37,647 nt of DNA from Altererythrobacter sp. (GTDB lineage Bacteria > Pseudomonadota > Alphaproteobacteria > Sphingomonadales > Sphingomonadaceae): the NCBI GenBank assembly GCA_023260985.1, contig JALRKY010000042.1, forward strand, positions 1-37,647. Reading direction: 5' to 3'. Position numbers and translations under genes: made by a program. The notes under the pieces were generated by a model. It had not been told where the DNA came from and did not search any database. It saw only the letters and a program-made list of their open reading frames with translations. Of this stretch, positions 1-9,771 are shown in pieces (position 1 is the stretch's first letter; each line of letters starts with the position of its first letter).

Positions 1-22
1 GCAGAAGCGGGATAAGAGGGCG

Positions 23-38
23 CCGTTAGCGCTAACGG
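23..38. promoter_or_regulatory. Perfect 16-bp palindrome, probable LacI-family operator at zwf
   Basis: The bases CCGTTAGCGCTAACGG form a perfect palindrome whose core TTAGCGCTAA has the central CG step and inverted half-sites typical of LacI-family sugar regulators. It ends on the GGAG ribosome binding site of zwf (37-40), so a bound repressor would sit at the very start of the Entner-Doudoroff operon. No regulator gene is visible in the window. The palindrome is seen directly; the operator role is inference. Confidence 0.6.
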
Positions 39-46
39 AGCGAGAA

Positions 47-1525
47 ATGGATAGACCAAAGTCCAGACCGATGGTGTCCCGTGTCATTCCTGTCGAACTG
101 TTCGATCTGGTGGTCTTCGGGGCGACGGGCGATCTTGCTCAGCGCAAGATCCTGCCTGCGCTCTTGCGCCGTTTCGTGGCGGGGCAGGTTCCCGAGGGGA
201 GCCGACTGATCGGGGCGGCGCGATCCGAGCATAGCGTGGCAGAGTATCGCGCCTTTGCCGAAGCGGCTTTGGCCGAACATGCGGCGGGTGTTGGCACTGC
301 CGAGCAGCGCAAGGCGTTTATCGAAACGCTCGATTACGTGACGGTGGATGCGACCGGAGCGCAGGGCTGGCCCGAGTTGGCCACGAAGTTGGTTGCCGGG
401 CGTGTAAGGGCTTTCTATTTCTCGGTTGCACCCCGGCTTTTCGGCGCTTTGGCCGAACGGTTGCACAAATACGGGATGGCTTCGGGTGATGCGCGAATTG
501 TGGTGGAGAAGCCTTTTGGCCGCGATCTGGCCACAGCGGAGGCTTTGAACCGCGACCTCGCGCAGCATTTCGCGGAACGGCAGATTTACCGGATTGACCA
601 TTATCTCGGCAAGGAAACGGTGCAGAACCTACTGGCGCTGCGCTTCGCCAACCTTATGTTCGAGCCAATCTGGAACGCGGCGCATATCGACCATGTCCAG
701 ATCACCGTCGCGGAAACGGTCGGGTTGGAAGGCCGCGTGGCATTCTATGACGATGCCGGCGCGCTGCGCGACATGGTGCAGAACCACATGCTGCAGCTGC
801 TGGCACTGGTAGCGATGGAGCCTCCCGGCAGCTTCAACGCCACCGCCGTGCGCGACGAGAAGGTTAAAGTGCTGCGGGCGCTACGCGAGATGGGCACAGG
901 CAAAACCGTGACCGGGCAATACCGCGCCGGGGCAATCGGCGGAAAGGCCGTGCCCGGCTATGACGAGGAACTGGGCAAGGCTTCGAACACGGAAACCTTC
1001 GTCGCGATCAAGGCGCATGTCGACAATTGGCGCTGGAAGGGCGTGCCCTTCTATCTGCGCACCGGCAAGCGACTGCCCCAGCGCGTGACCGAAATCATGG
1101 TGCAGTTCCGCTGCGTGCCGCATTCGATCTTCGCCGGGAAAGGAGCGACCATGCAGCCCAACCGGCTGGTCATCGGCATCCAGCCGGAAGAGAACATCAG
1201 TCTGTCGCTGATGTCGAAAGTGCCCGGGCTGGATCGCGAAGGAATCCGCCTGCGCCAGGTCCCGCTAGACATCTCCATGCCCGATGCCTTCGTCGGGCAG
1301 CACCGCCGCATCGCCTATGAACGGCTGCTGCTCGACCTGATCGAAGGCGACCAAACGCTATTCGTGCGGCGCGACGAAGTCGAGGCGCAGTGGCACTGGA
1401 TCGACGCGATCCGTGCAGGCTGGCGCGCCGAGGGGCTTGCGCCCAAGCCCTATACCTCCGGAAGCTGGGGGCCGAGCGCCGCAATCGCGCTGGCCGAGCG
1501 CGACGGAGTAAGCTGGCATGAGTGA
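47..1525 (+). CDS. zwf: Glucose-6-phosphate 1-dehydrogenase
   Basis: Oxidises glucose 6-phosphate to 6-phosphogluconolactone with NAD(P)+ in the cytoplasm, the entry step of the Entner-Doudoroff route. The 492-residue protein has the usual family length. The N-terminal Rossmann motif GATGDLA lies at residues 25-31, the substrate-binding signature RIDHYLGKE at 182-190, and the likely catalytic histidine in NHMLQL at 247. The ATG is preceded by GGAG with a 6-base gap, which supports this start; a second ATG eight codons in is less well placed. The stop overlaps the edd start by 8 bases, so the genes are translationally coupled. The order zwf-edd-glk matches the glf-zwf-edd-glk operon known from Zymomonas mobilis. 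A 6-phosphogluconolactonase gene is not in the cluster. Confidence 0.97.
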   Translation: MDRPKSRPMVSRVIPVELFDLVVFGATGDLAQRKILPALLRRFVAGQVPEGSRLIGAARSEHSVAEYRAFAEAALAEHAAGVGTAEQRKAFIETLDYVTVDATGAQGWPELATKLVAGRVRAFYFSVAPRLFGALAERLHKYGMASGDARIVVEKPFGRDLATAEALNRDLAQHFAERQIYRIDHYLGKETVQNLLALRFANLMFEPIWNAAHIDHVQITVAETVGLEGRVAFYDDAGALRDMVQNHMLQLLALVAMEPPGSFNATAVRDEKVKVLRALREMGTGKTVTGQYRAGAIGGKAVPGYDEELGKASNTETFVAIKAHVDNWRWKGVPFYLRTGKRLPQRVTEIMVQFRCVPHSIFAGKGATMQPNRLVIGIQPEENISLSLMSKVPGLDREGIRLRQVPLDISMPDAFVGQHRRIAYERLLLDLIEGDQTLFVRRDEVEAQWHWIDAIRAGWRAEGLAPKPYTSGSWGPSAAIALAERDGVSWHE

Positions 1526-3323
1526 GATCAATCCCGTCATTGCCCGGGTCACCCAAAGGGTCATCGAGAAATCGCGTGGCAGCCGCGGAGCCTATCTGGA
1601 ACTGATGGAGCGCGAGGCTGATCGCGCACCCGACCACAGCCAGGTCTCCTGTTCCAATCTTGCGCATGCCTTTGCCGGCGCGCTGGAAGACCAGGCCGCG
1701 ATGAAGGCCGGGCGCGGGCCCAACATCGGCATCGTCACGTCCTACAACGACATGCTTTCCGCGCATCAGCCCTATGGCCGCTATCCCGAACGGATGAAGG
1801 TCTATGCGCGTGAAGTCGGCGCCACCGCGCAAGTCGCAGGCGCGACCCCAGCCATGTGCGACGGGGTGACGCAGGGTGAAGACGGGATGGAACTATCGCT
1901 GTTCAGCCGTGACGTCATCGCGCTCGCAACCGGAGTGGCGCTGAGCCATGCGATGTATGACGGCGTGGCGCTGCTTGGCATTTGCGACAAGATCGTGCCC
2001 GGGTTGATGATCGGCGCGCTTCGCTTTGGCCATCTGCCCGCGATCTTCGTCCCTTCGGGGCCAATGCCCAGCGGCATTGCCAACAAGGAAAAGCAGCGCG
2101 TTCGCCAGCTCTATGCCGAAGGGAAGGTAGGACGTAATGAGCTGCTGGCGAGCGAAATGGGCAGCTACCATTCGCCCGGCACCTGTACTTTCTATGGCAC
2201 CGCCAATTCGAACCAGATGATGATGGAGATGATGGGGCTGCACATCCCCGGCTCGGCCTTCATCCAGCCCGGAACCAAACTGCGCCAGGCGCTCGACCGC
2301 GCTGCGGTGCATCGCCTCGCCGCTCTGGCGGGCACGCGCGAGCGGACCATGGCGAAATGCGTCGACGAAAAGGCGATCATCAACGCTGCGATCGGCCTCC
2401 TCGCAACCGGGGGATCGACCAATCATGCGATCCATATCCCGGCGATGGCGCGCGCAGCGGGCGTGCAGTTCGACTGGGACGATTTGAGCGAACTGTCCAG
2501 CGTCGTGCCGCTGGTGGCGCGGGTCTATCCCAACGGCGCGGGAGATGTGAACCATTTCCACGAAGCCGGCGGCATGGGCTATTTGATCGGCGAACTGCTG
2601 AGCGAAGGGCTTGCCCATCGCGACATTCTGACGGTGTGGGAGAGCGACCTTTCCGCTTATGCCAACGAACCCGGCATCGACGGCGAGGCACTCGTCTGGC
2701 GCGAAGTCGGTGAGAGTGGCGATACCGAAATGCTGCGCCCGGCTAGCGATCCGTTCCAGCCCGATGGCGGTATGCGGCTCGTTCAGGGGAACCTGGGCCG
2801 CGGCTGCTTCAAGAGCTCTGCGGTCGAGCGCGAGCGCTGGAATATCGAGGCGCCTTGCCGCGTTTTCGAAAATCAGGCCGATGTGACCGCCGCCTTCAAG
2901 GCTGGCGAACTCGACCGTGATGTCGTGGTCGTGGTGAGGTTCCAGGGCCCTCGCGCCAATGGCATGCCCGAACTGCACAAACTGACCCCGCCCCTGGGGG
3001 TGCTGCAGGATCGCGGCTATCGCGTGGCGCTGGTTACAGATGGCCGCATGTCGGGTGCATCGGGCAAGGTCCCGGCTGCGATCCACGTAACGCCCGAGGC
3101 GTTGGGAGGCGGGCCGCTCAGCAAATTGCGCGACGGCGATGTTGTTAGGCTCTGCGCCGCAACCGGCGAGTTGTCGACCACGGCCGACCTTGCTGCACGC
3201 GAAGCCGCGCCCGATCCCTCGCCCCCGCAAGGCGTGGGGCGCGAGCTCTTCAGCATGTTCCGCAGTATGGCCGACGGGGCCGAACGGGGAGGCAGCGCAA
3301 TGCTGGCGACGGCAGGCCTATGA
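1518..3323 (+). CDS. edd: Phosphogluconate dehydratase
   Basis: Dehydrates 6-phosphogluconate to 2-keto-3-deoxy-6-phosphogluconate, the step that defines the Entner-Doudoroff pathway. The 601-residue protein belongs to the IlvD/Edd iron-sulfur dehydratases. Family signatures are visible: CDKIVPG with Cys156, [10 protein letters not shown] with Cys223, GNLGRGCFK, and [10 protein letters not shown] towards the C-terminus. Edd rather than IlvD is favoured by the length and above all by the position between zwf and glk. The ATG lies inside the last codons of zwf, and the stop overlaps the next gene as ATGA, so translation is probably coupled throughout. Confidence 0.97.
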   Translation: MSEINPVIARVTQRVIEKSRGSRGAYLELMEREADRAPDHSQVSCSNLAHAFAGALEDQAAMKAGRGPNIGIVTSYNDMLSAHQPYGRYPERMKVYAREVGATAQVAGATPAMCDGVTQGEDGMELSLFSRDVIALATGVALSHAMYDGVALLGICDKIVPGLMIGALRFGHLPAIFVPSGPMPSGIANKEKQRVRQLYAEGKVGRNELLASEMGSYHSPGTCTFYGTANSNQMMMEMMGLHIPGSAFIQPGTKLRQALDRAAVHRLAALAGTRERTMAKCVDEKAIINAAIGLLATGGSTNHAIHIPAMARAAGVQFDWDDLSELSSVVPLVARVYPNGAGDVNHFHEAGGMGYLIGELLSEGLAHRDILTVWESDLSAYANEPGIDGEALVWREVGESGDTEMLRPASDPFQPDGGMRLVQGNLGRGCFKSSAVERERWNIEAPCRVFENQADVTAAFKAGELDRDVVVVVRFQGPRANGMPELHKLTPPLGVLQDRGYRVALVTDGRMSGASGKVPAAIHVTPEALGGGPLSKLRDGDVVRLCAATGELSTTADLAAREAAPDPSPPQGVGRELFSMFRSMADGAERGGSAMLATAGL

Positions 3324-4306
3324 CCCAGCTCGTAGCCGTAGATATCGGGGGCACCCATGCCCGCTTCGCCATCGCCACGATCGCGGATGACGACAGCATC
3401 ACGCTGGGTGAGCCGGAAACGCTCCAAACTGTAGATCACGCGAGCTTCCAGACCGCGTGGGAGGATTTTCGCGACCGGCAGGGGGGCACTCTTCCCCGCG
3501 CGGTCAGCATGGCGATTGCCGGCCCCGTTGGCGGTGAAGTGATCCGTTTCACCAACAACCCGTGGATCATCCGCCCGTCATTGATGAAGGAAAAACTAGA
3601 TGTCGACAGCTACACCATCGTCAACGATTTCGAGGCTGTTGCACATGCCGTGGCGCGGGCGAGCGAAGACCAGTTCATCCATCTTACCGGGCCCGACAAG
3701 CCACTTGCCAAGACCGGACGGCTCAGCGTGCTGGGTCCGGGCACCGGCCTCGGCGTGGCTCATCTCTACCGCGAGCCCGATGGCACATATCGCGTCTCTG
3801 CCACCGAAGGCGGACATATCGATTTTGCCCCGCTCGACCAGATAGATGACGCGATCCTTGCCCGGCTGCGCAAGCGCCACACCCGCGTCTCGGTCGAGCG
3901 CGTAGTGGCAGGACCCGCCATTTCCGACATTTACCAGACGCTCGCGGCAATGGAGGGCAAGCCGGTCACCGATGAAGACGACATCGCCATCTGGACCCGC
4001 GGGCAGGACGGCAGCGACAGCCTGGCAGCTGCTGCGGTTGACCGCTTCTGTATGTCGCTCGGCAGCGTGGCGGGCGATATCGCGCTGGCGCAGGGCGGCT
4101 TCGGCGGCGTGGTGATCGCCGGGGGCCTTGGATACCGCATCCGCGAGACCCTGCTCAAATCCGGCTTCTCCGAGCGATTCAAGGCCAAAGGCCGGTTCCA
4201 GGAGCTGATGGCTTCGATCCCGGTCAAGCTGATCGTTCATCCGCAGCCGGGCTTGTTCGGTGCCGCGGCTGCCTATGCCTCTGAACACAGGAAACCAGCC
4301 CAGTGA
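3320..4306 (+). CDS. glk: Glucokinase
   Basis: Phosphorylates glucose to glucose 6-phosphate with ATP, feeding zwf. The 328 residues fit the Escherichia coli-type Glk family. The phosphate-binding motif DIGGTHARF begins at residue 8, the catalytic aspartate is in [10 protein letters not shown] (Asp103), GPGTGLGVA lies at 139-147 and the sugar-binding EGGHIDF at 163-169. It overlaps edd by ATGA and eda by GTGA. Having a glucokinase inside the operon suggests that glucose enters by a non-PTS permease and is phosphorylated inside the cell, as in Zymomonas. Confidence 0.95.
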   Translation: MTQLVAVDIGGTHARFAIATIADDDSITLGEPETLQTVDHASFQTAWEDFRDRQGGTLPRAVSMAIAGPVGGEVIRFTNNPWIIRPSLMKEKLDVDSYTIVNDFEAVAHAVARASEDQFIHLTGPDKPLAKTGRLSVLGPGTGLGVAHLYREPDGTYRVSATEGGHIDFAPLDQIDDAILARLRKRHTRVSVERVVAGPAISDIYQTLAAMEGKPVTDEDDIAIWTRGQDGSDSLAAAAVDRFCMSLGSVAGDIALAQGGFGGVVIAGGLGYRIRETLLKSGFSERFKAKGRFQELMASIPVKLIVHPQPGLFGAAAAYASEHRKPAQ

Positions 4307-4917
4307 AGCCGATCGAAACCATCATGCGCACCGCGCCCGTGATCCCAGTGATTGTGATCGACGAGGTCGAGCACGCGGTTCCGCTGGCTGAAGCTCTGGT
4401 CGCAGGCGGGCTGCGGGCACTCGAAGTGACCTTGCGCACACCCGCTGCGTTGTCGGCGATAAGGGCGATGAAGCAAGTGCCCGGGGCCGTCGTGGGCGTG
4501 GGCACGGTCACCAACCCCAGGGAACTCGATGACGCGCTAAACGCGGGCACGGAATTCGTCGTCTCACCCGGCCTGACCGAGCCACTCGCGCGCGCCGCGA
4601 TTGCAGCACAGGTGCCGTTCCTTCCGGGCACCGCCAACGCCAGCGACATCATGCGCGGGCTCGACCTGGGCCTGACGCACTTCAAATTCTTCCCCGCGAT
4701 GGCGGCAGGTGGCCTACCGGCGTTGAAGGCGCTCGCGGCGCCCTTTGGCCAAGTGCGTTTCTGCCCGACGGGCGGGATAGGGCCCGACAATGCCGCCGAA
4801 TGGCTGGCGCAAGAGGCCGTGCTGTGCGTTGGCGGCAGCTGGGTCTGCCCGCGCGGCGCGCCCGACAGGTCGGCGGTGGAAGCGCTTGCCCGAGAGGCCA
4901 GCCAGCTAGGGTCATGA
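4303..4917 (+). CDS. eda: KDPG aldolase (2-dehydro-3-deoxy-phosphogluconate aldolase)
   Basis: Cleaves KDPG to pyruvate and glyceraldehyde 3-phosphate, the last step of the Entner-Doudoroff route. The 204-residue protein is a full-length small TIM-barrel aldolase. The Schiff-base lysine is Lys128 in THFKFFPA and the catalytic glutamate is Glu41 in RALEVTLRT. The start is GTG at 4303, which gives a GTGA overlap with glk; an internal ATG at 4324 would still keep the core but would break the coupling seen at the other junctions. The stop overlaps the next gene by ATGA. Confidence 0.96.
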   Translation: MKPIETIMRTAPVIPVIVIDEVEHAVPLAEALVAGGLRALEVTLRTPAALSAIRAMKQVPGAVVGVGTVTNPRELDDALNAGTEFVVSPGLTEPLARAAIAAQVPFLPGTANASDIMRGLDLGLTHFKFFPAMAAGGLPALKALAAPFGQVRFCPTGGIGPDNAAEWLAQEAVLCVGGSWVCPRGAPDRSAVEALAREASQLGS

Positions 4918-7691
4918 ACGGCGTCGGCGACCTGATCGAGCAACTCGGCCAACTCCATAACCGGACACAGCAAACCCCGCTGTTCAATCCCGTTTTCCAG
5001 CTCGGACTGGACCTCTCGCGCCAGCTTGAAGGCGGCGAACTCGATCTTGCCGCGATCGAAGCGCTGGTGGCCGAGCTCGAATGCGAAAGCATGCAGAGCC
5101 GGGCATCGCGGCTGCGGCGGCTGGTCGCCCCAGTCGCAATTGTCGACAACCGGCGAGAGTTGGAGATGTCGCTGACCGAGCGCGAATTTGAGGCTTTCCG
5201 CGCCCGCTGGGAACGCCCGCAGCTGCACGCCGTGTTTACCGCCCACCCCACATTCCTGCTCACGCCCGATCAGTCCGCGGCAGTCGCCGACGCGGCGAGC
5301 AGCAGCGCCGACATCGGTCTCAATGCCTGCGTCACAGGCGCAGAGCGCCCCGCCATCACGCTGAAATACGAGCATGGCCGGGCGATGCGCGCGATCTCCC
5401 ATGCGCAGGATGCCCGCGATGCAATCGTCAGCGAAATGCTAGAGCATGCCGCGGCGCACTGGCCAGGGCAGTGGCACGAGCTCGAGCCCTTGCCGTTCCG
5501 CTTCGCCAGCTGGGTCGGATACGACATGGACGGTCGCACCGACATCAAGTGGTACGATTCGATCTGCTTCCGACTGGAAGAGAAGGCCGAACGGCTGGCA
5601 CGATATGCCGCTTCGTTGGCAGCGATCGACGCGGACCACCCCCTGCTCGACCGTCTGCGCGGCGCTCTCGCCTACGCCGGGGCGCGCGCTGCCGATTTCG
5701 CGGAAGACCTGACCTCGCCCGAAGCGCTATCCAGCGCCGCCAATCGCCTGACCGTCGACGATCCGCATAAACTGCTGAGCCTCGCGCCGCTGATCGAAGC
5801 GCTCGAAGCCGAGGCACTCGAAGCGGCAACACAGCGCGCCATCGCCCTGAAGACACTCGCCGCAGCAATGCGTGCGGACGGCCTGGGGATGGGCTGGATC
5901 CACTTCCGCGTGAATTCGAGCCAGTTGCACAATGCGATCCGTCGCCGGATCGACCCTGACAACACGCTCGACCTTGCCAGCCGCGGCGCGATGGCGGCGT
6001 TGCGCGAGATACTGGCGCAAGTGACGCCGCTGCGAAGCAATTTCGCCGCGCTCGCGATCGAAAGCTCGACCGCAATCCGTCAGTTCCTAACGATGGCGCA
6101 GGTTCTTGCCCATGTGGATGCGGATGCGCCGATCCGCATGCTGATCGCCGAATGCGAGCAGCCTTCGACGATCCTTGCCGCGCTCTATTTCGCCAAGCTC
6201 TTCGGGGTCGACGACAAGGTCGACGTGTCGCCGCTGTTCGAAACCGAAAGCGCGCTCGAACACGGCGGGCGCTTCCTCGACGCCCTGTGCGCAGAGGAAA
6301 GCTATCAGGCCTATGTCCGCCGGCGAGGGCGGCTGGCGATCCAGACCGGATTTTCCGATGCTGGCCGCTTTGTCGGACAGATCCCGGCGAGCCTTGCGAT
6401 CGAACGGCTGCAAGGGCGACTGGGCGAGGCGATGGTGGCAAACGGCCTCACCGATGTGACCGCGTTGATCTTCAACACCCATGGGGAAAGTATGGGTCGT
6501 GGCGCGCATCCTGACAGTTTCGAGGATCGGCTTACCTGGCCGCTCAGCCCTTGGGCAAAGCGGCGCTTCCTGCGCGCGGGGATCACGCTTGAGCCCGAAG
6601 TGAGCTTCCAGGGAGGCGACGGATATCTGTTCTTCGCAACGCCCGAGCTGGCGCGCGCCACGCTGACACGTATCGCGGAGCTGCGCCCGGCAGAAACCGA
6701 CCTCGATGCGCCGACCGATCCGTTCTATCGCCGCACCGATCTCAGCCTCGATTTCTACCGCGCGATCCGCAGCCACCAGCGAAAGCACCTGGAAAGTCAG
6801 ACCTATTCGCGAGCGCTCACCGCCTTCGGACTGGGCTTGCTCAACCCCACCGGCAGCCGCGTGTCGCGCCGCCAGAGTGATATCGCCGCAGATCGCAGCA
6901 TGAGCCTGCGTCAGATCCGAGCCATCCCGCACAATGCAATCCTGCAACAGCTGGGCTATCCGGTGAACGTGATCGCTGGCGTGGGCAGCGCGGCCGACGG
7001 CAATTACGAGGAACTGGCGGCGCTGCTGACCGAAAGCGCGCGTGGTCGCCAACTGGTCCGGCTGGTACGCAGTTCGAACGCGCTCGCCAGTATCAAGACG
7101 GTGGCGGCATTCGGCGAGCTGTTCAACAGCGCCTATTGGGCGAGCCGCCCCTATCGCGGCACGGAAAGTCACCTTTCCGATGCCTGCGAGGCTTTGGCCG
7201 AATATCTCACCACGGATGACCGGACCGGCGTGTTTCGCCGGCTCGCTTCGCGCCTCAGGGTCGATGCGCTCAAGCTGCACCGCCTGCTGGCGCTGATTCC
7301 CAACGAGAACCCGCTCGACGACCGCGAGACGGTTCGCCGCACGATCGGCGTTGCGCAGGCAATCCGGCTGGCGCTGCTGCAGCACATGTTCCTTCGTGCT
7401 GTCTCGATCCCCGCCTTTAGCCGCGCCAACGACATCAGCCGCGACGATGTGATGGAAATGGTCTTCGCGCTGCGGATCGACGACGCACTGACGCAATTGC
7501 GCCGCGCCTATCCTACGCATTTCCCGCAAATCAACGATTTCGACGTGAATGCGCCAAGCGATTACCCCGACAGCAGCGGCGCAGGCTATGCCACGATTGC
7601 GCGCGACTATATCGATCCGATCGAGCGCGCCTATGCACTATGCCTGCGGCTGTCGACCGCGATCGCCAACGAATTCGGCGCGCACGGATAG
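4914..7691 (+). CDS. Divergent phosphoenolpyruvate carboxylase-like protein
   Basis: 925 residues, alignable by eye with PEP carboxylase over its whole length. I start it at ATG 4914, which forms an ATGA overlap with eda; the frame is open further upstream but inside eda. Kept features: TAHPT with His111, PLFET and FSD (Asp482), the proposed metal ligands, a GR pair at 528-529, and GSRxxxRR followed by RAIP. Changed features: GGDRDGNP is GYDMDGRT at 202-209, the lysine of SDSxKDAG is Arg485, FHGRGGxxGRGG reads FNTHGESMGRGA with His523 for the first arginine, and the C-terminal RNTG reads GAHG. True PEPC makes oxaloacetate from PEP and bicarbonate. Whether this protein still does so is open; it may have a related or regulatory role in the Entner-Doudoroff operon. 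The 3' end nearly touches tilS on the other strand. Confidence 0.8.
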   Translation: MNGVGDLIEQLGQLHNRTQQTPLFNPVFQLGLDLSRQLEGGELDLAAIEALVAELECESMQSRASRLRRLVAPVAIVDNRRELEMSLTEREFEAFRARWERPQLHAVFTAHPTFLLTPDQSAAVADAASSSADIGLNACVTGAERPAITLKYEHGRAMRAISHAQDARDAIVSEMLEHAAAHWPGQWHELEPLPFRFASWVGYDMDGRTDIKWYDSICFRLEEKAERLARYAASLAAIDADHPLLDRLRGALAYAGARAADFAEDLTSPEALSSAANRLTVDDPHKLLSLAPLIEALEAEALEAATQRAIALKTLAAAMRADGLGMGWIHFRVNSSQLHNAIRRRIDPDNTLDLASRGAMAALREILAQVTPLRSNFAALAIESSTAIRQFLTMAQVLAHVDADAPIRMLIAECEQPSTILAALYFAKLFGVDDKVDVSPLFETESALEHGGRFLDALCAEESYQAYVRRRGRLAIQTGFSDAGRFVGQIPASLAIERLQGRLGEAMVANGLTDVTALIFNTHGESMGRGAHPDSFEDRLTWPLSPWAKRRFLRAGITLEPEVSFQGGDGYLFFATPELARATLTRIAELRPAETDLDAPTDPFYRRTDLSLDFYRAIRSHQRKHLESQTYSRALTAFGLGLLNPTGSRVSRRQSDIAADRSMSLRQIRAIPHNAILQQLGYPVNVIAGVGSAADGNYEELAALLTESARGRQLVRLVRSSNALASIKTVAAFGELFNSAYWASRPYRGTESHLSDACEALAEYLTTDDRTGVFRRLASRLRVDALKLHRLLALIPNENPLDDRETVRRTIGVAQAIRLALLQHMFLRAVSIPAFSRANDISRDDVMEMVFALRIDDALTQLRRAYPTHFPQINDFDVNAPSDYPDSSGAGYATIARDYIDPIERAYALCLRLSTAIANEFGAHG

Positions 7692-7694
7692 ACC

Positions 7695-8576
7695 TTAGCG
7701 ACGGGGTGGCTCGGGGCACAGCACCCAGGCCTCTTTCTCTGCCCGGGCCAATACACCGGCAAGGTTACCCGCCTCGCCGCGCTCCAGCTTATCGAGCAGT
7801 TCGGCGACTTGCGACAGGCGCGGCTGGCCGCCCAGACGCTCCAGCGCGCGCGCTAGCACCCGCAAGCGGATTTCGCGCGGCGTGGACTGCGCAGGACGAT
7901 AGCGGATCTCGCCTTCCGGCACTTCGACCTCGGCATCCCATTCCAGCTGTGCATAATGCTCCAGCGCTGCCTCTGCGTCTGCCAGCCAGGCCGCGCTTTG
8001 GGCAAGGGCCGCCGGGTCGAGCCAGTCGGCCCCGGCCAAAGCCTTGCGAATCCGCGCGCGGTCGAACCGTTCATCCTCGTTAGAGGGATCGCGTGCCGAC
8101 ACCACACCGCAATCCTGCACGATCCGCTCAAGCTCTGCCTTTCGCCAGCGCAGAAGGGGACGCAGAAGGATCCCGTCGCTGGCAGGATTGGCGCCCCGCG
8201 AGCGAACACCGGCAAGCCCGCCCAGCCCGCTCCCGCGGTTGAGCCGCATCAGCAGCGTTTCAGCCTGATCGTCGGCATGGTGGGCGGTCAGCAGGATGTC
8301 GAGCCCACGCTCCTGCTGCCATTCGCCGAGCGCGCGGTAACGCGCCAGCCGTGCTTCCTGCTGCAGATTGCCCGGCGCCACTTCCACTTTGAGCACCGCA
8401 TGCGGAATGCTCAGTTCGGAACAGAGATCTGCGACCATTTGTGCCTCGGCGGCGCTTTCTGGGCGCAATCCGTGTTCTACCGTAGCCGCTTCGACCGCGC
8501 CCGGCCGCGCCGCTGTAGCCAGCAACAGCAATGCAAGGCTGTCCGGCCCGCCCGAAACCGCCACGCCCAGTCGCAC
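7695..8576 (-). CDS. tilS: tRNA(Ile)-lysidine synthase
   Basis: Converts C34 of the CAU anticodon of tRNA-Ile2 to lysidine, so that it reads AUA; a cytoplasmic N-type ATP pyrophosphatase. The PP-loop SGGPDS is at residues 8-13, followed by VEHGLR and LTAHHADDQAETLLMR, both typical of TilS. The protein has 293 residues and lacks the long C-terminal domain of E. coli TilS. The GTG at 8576 gives a very short lead before the PP-loop. The frame stays open upstream (ALPPELIARLAAALARL, resembling a TilS N-terminus) but offers only ATT or CTG codons, so the start is uncertain. It follows the YbgF-like gene closely on the same strand, the ybgF-tilS order common in alphaproteobacteria. Confidence 0.92.
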   Translation of the reverse strand: MRLGVAVSGGPDSLALLLLATAARPGAVEAATVEHGLRPESAAEAQMVADLCSELSIPHAVLKVEVAPGNLQQEARLARYRALGEWQQERGLDILLTAHHADDQAETLLMRLNRGSGLGGLAGVRSRGANPASDGILLRPLLRWRKAELERIVQDCGVVSARDPSNEDERFDRARIRKALAGADWLDPAALAQSAAWLADAEAALEHYAQLEWDAEVEVPEGEIRYRPAQSTPREIRLRVLARALERLGGQPRLSQVAELLDKLERGEAGNLAGVLARAEKEAWVLCPEPPRR

Positions 8577-8643
8577 GGAGCCCGCCCCGAGACGGGCCAG
8601 CGCCGCGGCGAGGCGCGCGATCAGTTCGGGAGGGAGCGCCTTA

Positions 8644-9630
8644 TCAATTGCACTTCACCTTCTGCCGGTTGGAAACGTATTGGCTCTGCAGGCGCCCGGT
8701 AGCGAGCGCCGGATAGGTCTCGGCGAATTCGGCCAGAGCGATGCAGGCGCGGCTGGTGTCGTCGAGAGCGATCATCGTCTCGGCAAGGTACAGCAGGCTG
8801 TCGCCAGCGCGCGCGGCTTGCTTGTCGACCTGGTAATTGCGCAGGAACCAAGGCGCCGCTTCGCGCGCCTTGCCATCGTCAAGATAGGCACGGCCGAGCA
8901 AATTGCGGCCATAGGTTGTGCGCCAGTGGCTGGGATATTTCTCGACGAAGAGCGAGAGCTGCTGCTGCGCTTCGGGGAAATAGCGGGCTTCCCACAGGCG
9001 GAAGCCGTAGGTGTATTCGTCATCCCCGGCGTCTTCGGTCTGCGGCTTGGTGATCGCCTGCACCCCTGCGAGACGGGTCGCGGTGGGCCCGGTCGCAGCG
9101 GCGGTTGACGCCACGGCAGTGGCCGGAGCGGTAGCTGCCGCTGGCGGCAATTCGGCAGTCGGGCTCGCAGTAGTGCCTGTCATCGCCGCGAGATTGCTCT
9201 GAGTAGCGGCCGGCTCTTCGGCAGGTGTGGAAGTCTCTTGGGCCGCAGGAGCCGAAGCATTCGCTTCGAGCGCCGCCACACGTTCTTCGAGCTGGGCGAC
9301 CGCGTTGTGGCTCTCTTCGCCCGCTGCCGTCAGCCTTTGCAGCTGGGCCTCGATTGCATCGAGCCGCACCAGAATATCCGTGACGGCTGAAGTCGAAGGC
9401 GTGCTGGCCGCGTTGCGGTCGGGAGTCTGAGCGGTGCTGATCTCGGGTTCGAAAAAGCGGGCATCTCCGCCAGGGAATACCTGGCGCTGCAAAGCGCGGA
9501 TTTCGGACTCGATCTTGCGGATGCGCGCCTCGGACGACTGCTCCTGCGCCAATGCAGGCAAGGGCGCCGTCACCACCACTGCTAGAGCAAGCCCGGCGGC
9601 AGCCGCACGTGAAAGGGGGAACAATTTCAC
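8644..9630 (-). CDS. YbgF/CpoB-like periplasmic TPR protein
   Basis: 328 residues. The N-terminus is a clear signal peptide ending ALA before QEQ, followed by a short coiled-coil stretch (residues 33-50), an Ala/Thr/Pro-rich linker (about 125-205) and a C-terminal block of tetratricopeptide-like helices from TYGFRLWEARYF onward. This is the layout of YbgF/CpoB, a periplasmic partner of the Tol-Pal machine that links envelope constriction and peptidoglycan synthesis. The start is GTG at 9630, decided by AGGAG eight bases upstream. It is followed by tilS as in many alphaproteobacteria, but tolQRAB and pal are not upstream; a RodZ-like gene is. Confidence 0.82.
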   Translation of the reverse strand: MKLFPLSRAAAAGLALAVVVTAPLPALAQEQSSEARIRKIESEIRALQRQVFPGGDARFFEPEISTAQTPDRNAASTPSTSAVTDILVRLDAIEAQLQRLTAAGEESHNAVAQLEERVAALEANASAPAAQETSTPAEEPAATQSNLAAMTGTTASPTAELPPAAATAPATAVASTAAATGPTATRLAGVQAITKPQTEDAGDDEYTYGFRLWEARYFPEAQQQLSLFVEKYPSHWRTTYGRNLLGRAYLDDGKAREAAPWFLRNYQVDKQAARAGDSLLYLAETMIALDDTSRACIALAEFAETYPALATGRLQSQYVSNRQKVKCN

Positions 9631-9771
9631 TTACCAAACTCCTCGATCAGAATGGCAGGCTGGCACGCAGCCCCCGGGGGTCTGCCATGCCATGCCTGAG
9701 CCTCAGGCGAATCCTGCCTCAAACCGCCCGCTCAAGTCGAGCCGTTGACCCGCCAAAATGGTGGGAAATCC

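Noticed and set aside
1893..3230. Long open frame (445 codons) antisense to edd
   Set aside because: High-GC shadow of the edd frame; edd has full family motifs, and the antisense product is His/Arg-rich without any domain.
6087..7529. Long open frame (480 codons) antisense to the PEPC-like gene
   Set aside because: Shadow frame: the sense strand carries the conserved protein and operon coupling.
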